Shown here one piece after another: positions 14,893 through 18,210 of a DNA stretch of 18,210 nucleotides. Numbering within the stretch: the stretch's first letter is position 1; each line of letters starts with the position of its first letter. The translations under genes were made by a program, and so were the position numbers. The notes below the pieces were generated by a model. It was not told where the DNA came from. It was given only the letters and a program-made list of their open reading frames with translations, and made no database searches. This DNA is from Bacillota bacterium (lineage in GTDB: Bacteria > Bacillota > Desulfotomaculia > Desulfotomaculales > Desulfallaceae), in NCBI GenBank assembly GCA_023439185.1, contig JAEXOR010000036.1, positions 1 through 18,210 on the forward strand, read 5' to 3'.

Positions 14893-15308
14893 CCATTAGT
14901 ACTTGAGGTATTTGTCTCTATTGAATTACCTTTTTCGGCCTTGTGGTAACAATAAGCCCTGTATTCACAACCTTTTGCAACGGTAGTAGTGCCGCTGACG
15001 TTGCACGAAGACTTATTGTTTGTGCTGTTGGTCCAGCTTTTTACGTCTACCCATCCCGACGAAGTCCTTTTTTGCAGGTAAACAGTGGTTGTGATTTTAT
15101 CGACGGCGGTGTACGTTGTTGTTTTTCCGGAAACGCTGACCAAACCATTTCCGCTGTCACTAAAATAGCACTCTGTTATTGCCAAGAAATTGTACGTTTG
15201 AGGTATAAACTCCCGGTATTCAGTTTCCAGGGCAAAAACAGGTTGTCCTAAAGCAAGAAACAATAGACCTACAAGCATCAGTACCATTAATCTTGAGCGC
15301 TTTGCCAT
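14877..15308 (-). CDS. secreted DUF6147-like protein
   Basis: A 143-residue exported protein. The start chosen is ATG 15308 (MAKRSRLMVLML), because it has GGGGG eight bases upstream, gives a classical signal peptide with cleavage near PVFALE, and lies just after the putative promoter. A longer frame back to 15389 would run through that promoter. The mature part is Thr/Ser-rich with beta-strand pattern (NGLVSVSGKTTTYTAVDKI, TVYLQKRTSSGWVDVKSW, GCEYRAYCYHKAEKGNS), matching my memory of DUF6147, a family of unknown function in Firmicutes. It contains several cysteines. It may be a surface-exposed target or effector of the neighbouring sigma system. Confidence 0.8.
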   Translation of the reverse strand: MAKRSRLMVLMLVGLLFLALGQPVFALETEYREFIPQTYNFLAITECYFSDSGNGLVSVSGKTTTYTAVDKITTTVYLQKRTSSGWVDVKSWTNSTNNKSSCNVSGTTTVAKGCEYRAYCYHKAEKGNSIETNTSSTNGYWVE

Positions 15309-15340
15309 TTCATATTCCCCCTTACTTTTGTATTTAATTA

Positions 15341-15370
15341 CTAGATAAAAAAACCAGCCATTTGGTTTCA
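15341..15370 (-). promoter_or_regulatory. putative ECF sigma promoter of the DUF6147-like gene
   Basis: On minus, TGAAAC (15370-15365) is followed by CAAA, a run of seven T and ATCTAG (15346-15341), with the same 18-base interval as at 13421-13451. It lies about 33 bases before ATG 15308. Confidence 0.6.
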
Positions 15371-15375
15371 AAAAA

Positions 15376-15407
15376 AGTGTTAGCCACAAAATTTTGTGGC
15401 TAACACT
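15376..15407. repeat. 32-bp perfect palindrome
   Basis: The stretch starting AGTGTTAGCCACAAAA is exactly self-complementary over 32 bases. On minus it is followed by TTTTT and then the TGAAAC element. It may be a terminator shielding the promoter from upstream reading, or a regulator site. The bases from 15408 to 15505 hold a T-rich run and nothing recognisable. Confidence 0.75.
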
Positions 15408-15505
15408 GGGGAGGATAGTGTTTAAATTTTTTTTTGGATGCCAACTGCCTCATCCTATTCAGCACTCCCGGTCCGTTGCCGGTAAGGGTTGCACCACGCA
15501 CCCGG

Positions 15506-15628
15506 GCGGCAGGTGCTGTCCCGGTTGATGACCAAAGTGGTGAACCAACAGCAAGCCATGTAAACGCGGGATCCGGGTACTTGTTAAAATGCCGGGGGCA
15601 TGACTTTTCCCCCGGCTGATTTTTTATA
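15506..15628. repeat. right copy of the flanking duplication, with orphan DUF3243 3' end
   Basis: It repeats 11046-11166. The first 57 bases encode only the last 18 residues and stop of the DUF3243 protein, without the rest of the gene. The copy continues through the terminator into the intact prepilin peptidase gene. Confidence 0.85.
15591..15626. terminator. terminator at the prepilin peptidase 3' end (duplicated)
   Basis: GCCGGGGG (15591-15598) pairs with CCCCCGGC (15609-15616), followed on plus by TGATTTTTTA; on minus the hairpin follows the peptidase stop and leads into ATTTTAAC. It probably once served two convergent genes. Confidence 0.8.
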
Positions 15629-16382
15629 GTACTAATAGTTTCAGGTAACCGGTGATAATTTGCTGACCGTAAAAAGCGGCGATCAGACCGCCCAGGGCCA
15701 GGCAGGGGCCGAAAGGTATCGCGTCTTTACGGCCCCTGGTTCCGGTGATCAGCAAAAAGATGCCGGCCAGACCGCCGATTAAAAACGATAGGAACAGGGC
15801 GATGAGCACACCCTGCCAGCCTAAAAAAAGACCCATCACCGCGCTTAACTTGATATCTCCGCCCCCCATGCCCCCCCTGGAGACAAAGGCAATGGCCAGA
15901 AGCAGCAAACCGGCGGCAAAAAAACCAATCACCCCGTTGATTAAGTGGCTGACCGAGGTTAACAGAACAAGGGGCAAACCTAAAATCGTGCCGGTGAGCA
16001 GCATTTGATCAGGGATGATCCGGTGCTGCATATCCACCACCGAAACCGCTGCCAGCAGCGCCAGGAAAACCCACATCGAGGCGGTATGCCAGCTAATGCC
16101 CCAGGTGATGTAGGCGGTCAAAAAGAGCAGCCCCGTGGCAAGCTCAACCAGGGGGTATTGGGCGGAGATCCGGATGCCGCAATGCCGGCAACGTCCCCGC
16201 AGCAATATGTAACTGAGGATGGGCATCAGGTCCGGTATCCTCAGTCTGCTGTCGCACCCCGGGCAATGCGAGGGCTGGTAAACCACCGACTCATTCCGGG
16301 GCAGACGGTAAATGCAGACGTTTAGAAAACTGCCTATGCAGGCGCCCAGGAGAAACGCAAATATTCCGTTGATGGATGCCAT
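15624..16382 (-). CDS. pilD: type IV prepilin peptidase / N-methyltransferase (A24)
   Basis: The 252-residue inner-membrane aspartic peptidase cleaves the leader of type IV prepilins or pseudopilins and may methylate the new N-terminus. The N-terminal part has GSFLNVCIYRLPR and four cysteines in two pairs (C40/C43, C65/C68), forming the zinc-binding domain. The catalytic aspartates are D117 in VVDMQHRIIPD and D176 in GMGGGDIK (the GxGD motif). Several hydrophobic helices fill the rest. Complete and intact. A ribosome site GAAAGG stands upstream of ATG 16382. No pilin genes lie in the window, so it may serve pili or competence genes elsewhere. A partial decayed copy is at 11157-11303. Confidence 0.95.
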   Translation of the reverse strand: MASINGIFAFLLGACIGSFLNVCIYRLPRNESVVYQPSHCPGCDSRLRIPDLMPILSYILLRGRCRHCGIRISAQYPLVELATGLLFLTAYITWGISWHTASMWVFLALLAAVSVVDMQHRIIPDQMLLTGTILGLPLVLLTSVSHLINGVIGFFAAGLLLLAIAFVSRGGMGGGDIKLSAVMGLFLGWQGVLIALFLSFLIGGLAGIFLLITGTRGRKDAIPFGPCLALGGLIAAFYGQQIITGYLKLLVL

Positions 16383-16734
16383 AAAGTCGGACCTTTCATG
16401 TATGCGTAATTTAATATCATCGCATTTTTCATCTACTTACGGCACAATTTACCTTATTATACCATGAAAGATAAAATATACGAAAGGATGCGGATAAAGT
16501 TTTTCATGTTATTATCAACGCACCTAAAAATAAAGTAAAAATAACGGTTAAAGCATTTTGATTATCTCGAATATTTGCTAAAATTGCGCTGACGGTCGAA
16601 CTGAATATTCCTAATTTTTAAATTAGGTTGTTATCTATTCAGAACGTGAGGAGGTGAATCGCGTAAATGGTATGCACTTAGTATTAATTAGCTTTCTAAG
16701 AGTTCCTGAATAAATTGCAAGGGATGTTGATAAG
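16383..16734. other. divergent intergenic region of prepilin peptidase and dctQ
   Basis: For the minus gene, a TATAAT (minus; 16461-16456) could be a -10 element with a weak -35. Toward dctQ there is a nested stem: CTGAATA (16601-16607) pairs with TATTCAG (16636-16642), enclosing CCTAATTT/AAATTAGG (16610-16627). A strong GAGGAGG (16648-16654) is not placed at dctQ but precedes the tiny frame ATG 16667 to a stop at 16681. No larger gene is seen; no dctP-like gene is present. Confidence 0.5.
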
Positions 16735-17226
16735 ATGATCAAACTTTATAACAAGTTAATCAACCAAATCACTAATCTTATGAAGGATCTAGCGGCTATC
16801 GTGCTTGTTTTTATTACCTTCCTTGTGGTAGCCAATATTATTTTAAGAGCAACCATTTCAGCGCCCATTCAGGGCGTTTATGATCTGGTGGTTGTATTGA
16901 CTACGGTGGTCATTTCTCTGTCCGTCGCATATTGCGCCGTCAAGGATGGTCATGTGGCGGTAAGCTTATTAATTCAGCGTTTACCTCAAAAGGCACAAAA
17001 TGTTATTGACTTTATTACCGGCTCTATCGTCTTTGTTATTCTGATCCTGGTAACCTGGAATGTGTTGAAGCATGCCCAAACTATGCATTTAAACGGAGAG
17101 GTTACCAATACCGTCGGTATCCCTTTCGCCCCGTTTATTGTACTAATCGCTGTTGGGATCGCCTTGCTTGCCTTGGTTGTTTTGGGTAAAATATTGAATT
17201 TATTCGTTAAAGAAGGTGAGCAATAA
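16735..17226 (+). CDS. dctQ: TRAP transporter small permease (DctQ)
   Basis: This 163-residue membrane protein has four hydrophobic helices (about 18-38, 48-68, 90-110, 130-152), the size and layout of DctQ. It pairs with DctM to form the membrane part of a tripartite ATP-independent periplasmic transporter that takes up organic acids or similar solutes with sodium. Conserved features are visible, including RATISAPIQGVYDLV near 38-52 and the charged DGHVAVSLL loop. AAGGGA precedes ATG 16735. The stop overlaps the dctM start by one base (TAATG), showing coupling. The substrate-binding DctP gene is not upstream here; it may follow dctM outside the window. Confidence 0.9.
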   Translation: MIKLYNKLINQITNLMKDLAAIVLVFITFLVVANIILRATISAPIQGVYDLVVVLTTVVISLSVAYCAVKDGHVAVSLLIQRLPQKAQNVIDFITGSIVFVILILVTWNVLKHAQTMHLNGEVTNTVGIPFAPFIVLIAVGIALLALVVLGKILNLFVKEGEQ

Positions 17227-18210
17227 TGGATCCCATGATGACCGGGCTCGTTGGCGTGATCCTGTTTTTTGTTACTATCGCGGTGCGCATGCCGATTGCT
17301 TACGGCATGTTAATCACCGGTATTTTCGGCATCTGTATTATTAACAACCCTACCGTGGCCTTCAAAATGGTAGCCACGGAAATGTACAGTACTTTTTCTT
17401 CTTATTCTTTAAGTGTTATCCCGCTGTTTGTCTGGATGGGCTTTTTGGCTTTTCACTCTGGTATCGGCGGCAGGCTGTTTGATTTTGTATATAAGGCCAT
17501 GGGGCATCTTCCCGGCGGACTGGCCATCGCCGGCGAGGGAACAGCGGCGATATTCGGGGCCATTTCCGGCTCCAATAAGGCCACCTCCGCCACCATCGGG
17601 TCCATCGCCATACCGGAAATGAGAAAGCGCGGTTATAACGTTTCCCTGGCTACGGCCAGCATCGCGGCCGGAGGAATTCTCGGGGTGCTGATACCGCCCA
17701 GCACTCTTTTTATCATTTATGGGGTAATAACGGAAAATTCCATTGGGGCTTTATTTATCTCCGGGATTATCCCCGGCATTTTGCTTACGCTTTTTTATAT
17801 GGCGGTCATTTATATTTTAACTGCGCGTAACCCGGACCTCGCGCCCCGCGGCGAGAAAGCCACCTGGCCGGAGAGATGGACGGCACTTAGAAAAGGCGGG
17901 CTGGCGGAAGTCGGCGTTGTTTTCGTTGTTTCACTGGGCGGATTGTTTGTGGGCTGGTTTACCCCCACTGAAGCGGGGGCTGTCGGAGCCGCTGGTGTTT
18001 TGCTGATTACCGTATTAACCAGACAGTTAAAATGGGCGGGCTTTAAAAAATCCCTGTACGACACTCTGCAGACTACGGCCATGATTATGTTTTTAATTGC
18101 CTGCGCCAACGTGTTCGGCCGTTTTATCGCCATTACCCGGCTGCCCTTTGAACTGGGCGGCTGGATAGAGGCTTTGCCGCTCCCCTCATTTGTGGTGATG
18201 GGTATTATAT
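17226..18210 (+). CDS. dctM: TRAP transporter large permease (DctM), partial
   Basis: The frame starts at ATG 17226 and is still open at the window end, giving 328 residues of the usual 425 or so. It is rich in hydrophobic helices and contains DctM signatures: VRMPIAYGML near the start, SVIPLFVWMGFLA, GEGTAAIFGAISGSNKATSA (the conserved serine/glycine loop), IPEMRKRGY, and GILGVLIPPSTLFIIYG, then GWFTPTEAGAVGA. DctM is the transporting channel of the TRAP system. Truncation is due only to the window edge. The substrate cannot be read from this subunit. Confidence 0.95.
   Translation, partial: MDPMMTGLVGVILFFVTIAVRMPIAYGMLITGIFGICIINNPTVAFKMVATEMYSTFSSYSLSVIPLFVWMGFLAFHSGIGGRLFDFVYKAMGHLPGGLAIAGEGTAAIFGAISGSNKATSATIGSIAIPEMRKRGYNVSLATASIAAGGILGVLIPPSTLFIIYGVITENSIGALFISGIIPGILLTLFYMAVIYILTARNPDLAPRGEKATWPERWTALRKGGLAEVGVVFVVSLGGLFVGWFTPTEAGAVGAAGVLLITVLTRQLKWAGFKKSLYDTLQTTAMIMFLIACANVFGRFIAITRLPFELGGWIEALPLPSFVVMGII

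Noticed and set aside
14943..15251. Plus-strand frame of 102 codons opposite the DUF6147-like gene
   Set aside because: No ribosome site and no domain; the minus-strand gene has signal peptide, ribosome site and promoter.
15434..15619. Plus-strand frame of 61 codons across the right duplication
   Set aside because: It reads the duplicated DUF3243 end in the wrong frame and continues through the terminator hairpin.
1..18210. CRISPR arrays, tRNA, rRNA, or a site-specific recombinase that could act on the rhs inversion
   Set aside because: I looked on both strands and saw none. If the segment is switched, the enzyme must be encoded elsewhere.

Overview
The window looks like chromosome of an anaerobic, probably spore-forming Firmicute of the Peptococcaceae/Desulfotomaculum type. 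This is inferred from the order aroQ, M24 peptidase, efp, CD1247-like zinc-ribbon gene, from a DUF3243 gene, and from strong AGGAGG-type ribosome binding sites. Housekeeping genes are fairly GC-rich; two accessory blocks are clearly AT-rich.

Layout. (1) 2-~1964: a complete group II intron with its reverse transcriptase, inserted at the 5' side of an rhs gene. (2) ~1971-4124: an rhs/YD-repeat polymorphic toxin gene whose frame is broken by an inverted 112-bp segment, ending in an AT-rich nuclease-like toxin tip, then its likely immunity gene. (3) 4236-10631, all minus strand: small conserved gene, pmbA, aroQ, pepP-like M24 peptidase, efp, CD1247-like gene, and a CoA-disulfide-reductase/rhodanese fusion, separated by terminators. 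(4) 10828-11103: DUF3243 gene. (5) ~11310-15505: an AT-rich island flanked by a direct duplication of the DUF3243-end/prepilin-peptidase-end junction. It holds a secreted HH-motif toxin-like protein, a double-CXXCG immunity-like protein, an ECF sigma/anti-sigma pair and a secreted DUF6147-like protein. (6) 15624-16382: intact prepilin peptidase. (7) 16735-end: TRAP transporter dctQ and partial dctM.

How the parts may work together. The island reads as one regulated secretion unit. The two genes for exported proteins (start codons at 13340 and 15308, both minus) share a promoter-like element, TGAAACCAAA followed 18 bases after TGAAAC by ATCT, and the ECF sigma/anti-sigma operon lies between them. 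The natural hypothesis is that envelope stress or another surface signal releases the sigma factor and switches on the toxin-like and DUF6147 proteins. The toxin and immunity genes are separated by an 18-bp perfect hairpin that could set their relative expression.

The best candidates for something new are the small inverted segment in rhs, whose re-inversion restores a clean reading frame, and the sigma-controlled secreted toxin/double-CXXCG pair. No tRNA, rRNA, CRISPR array or recombinase gene was seen.
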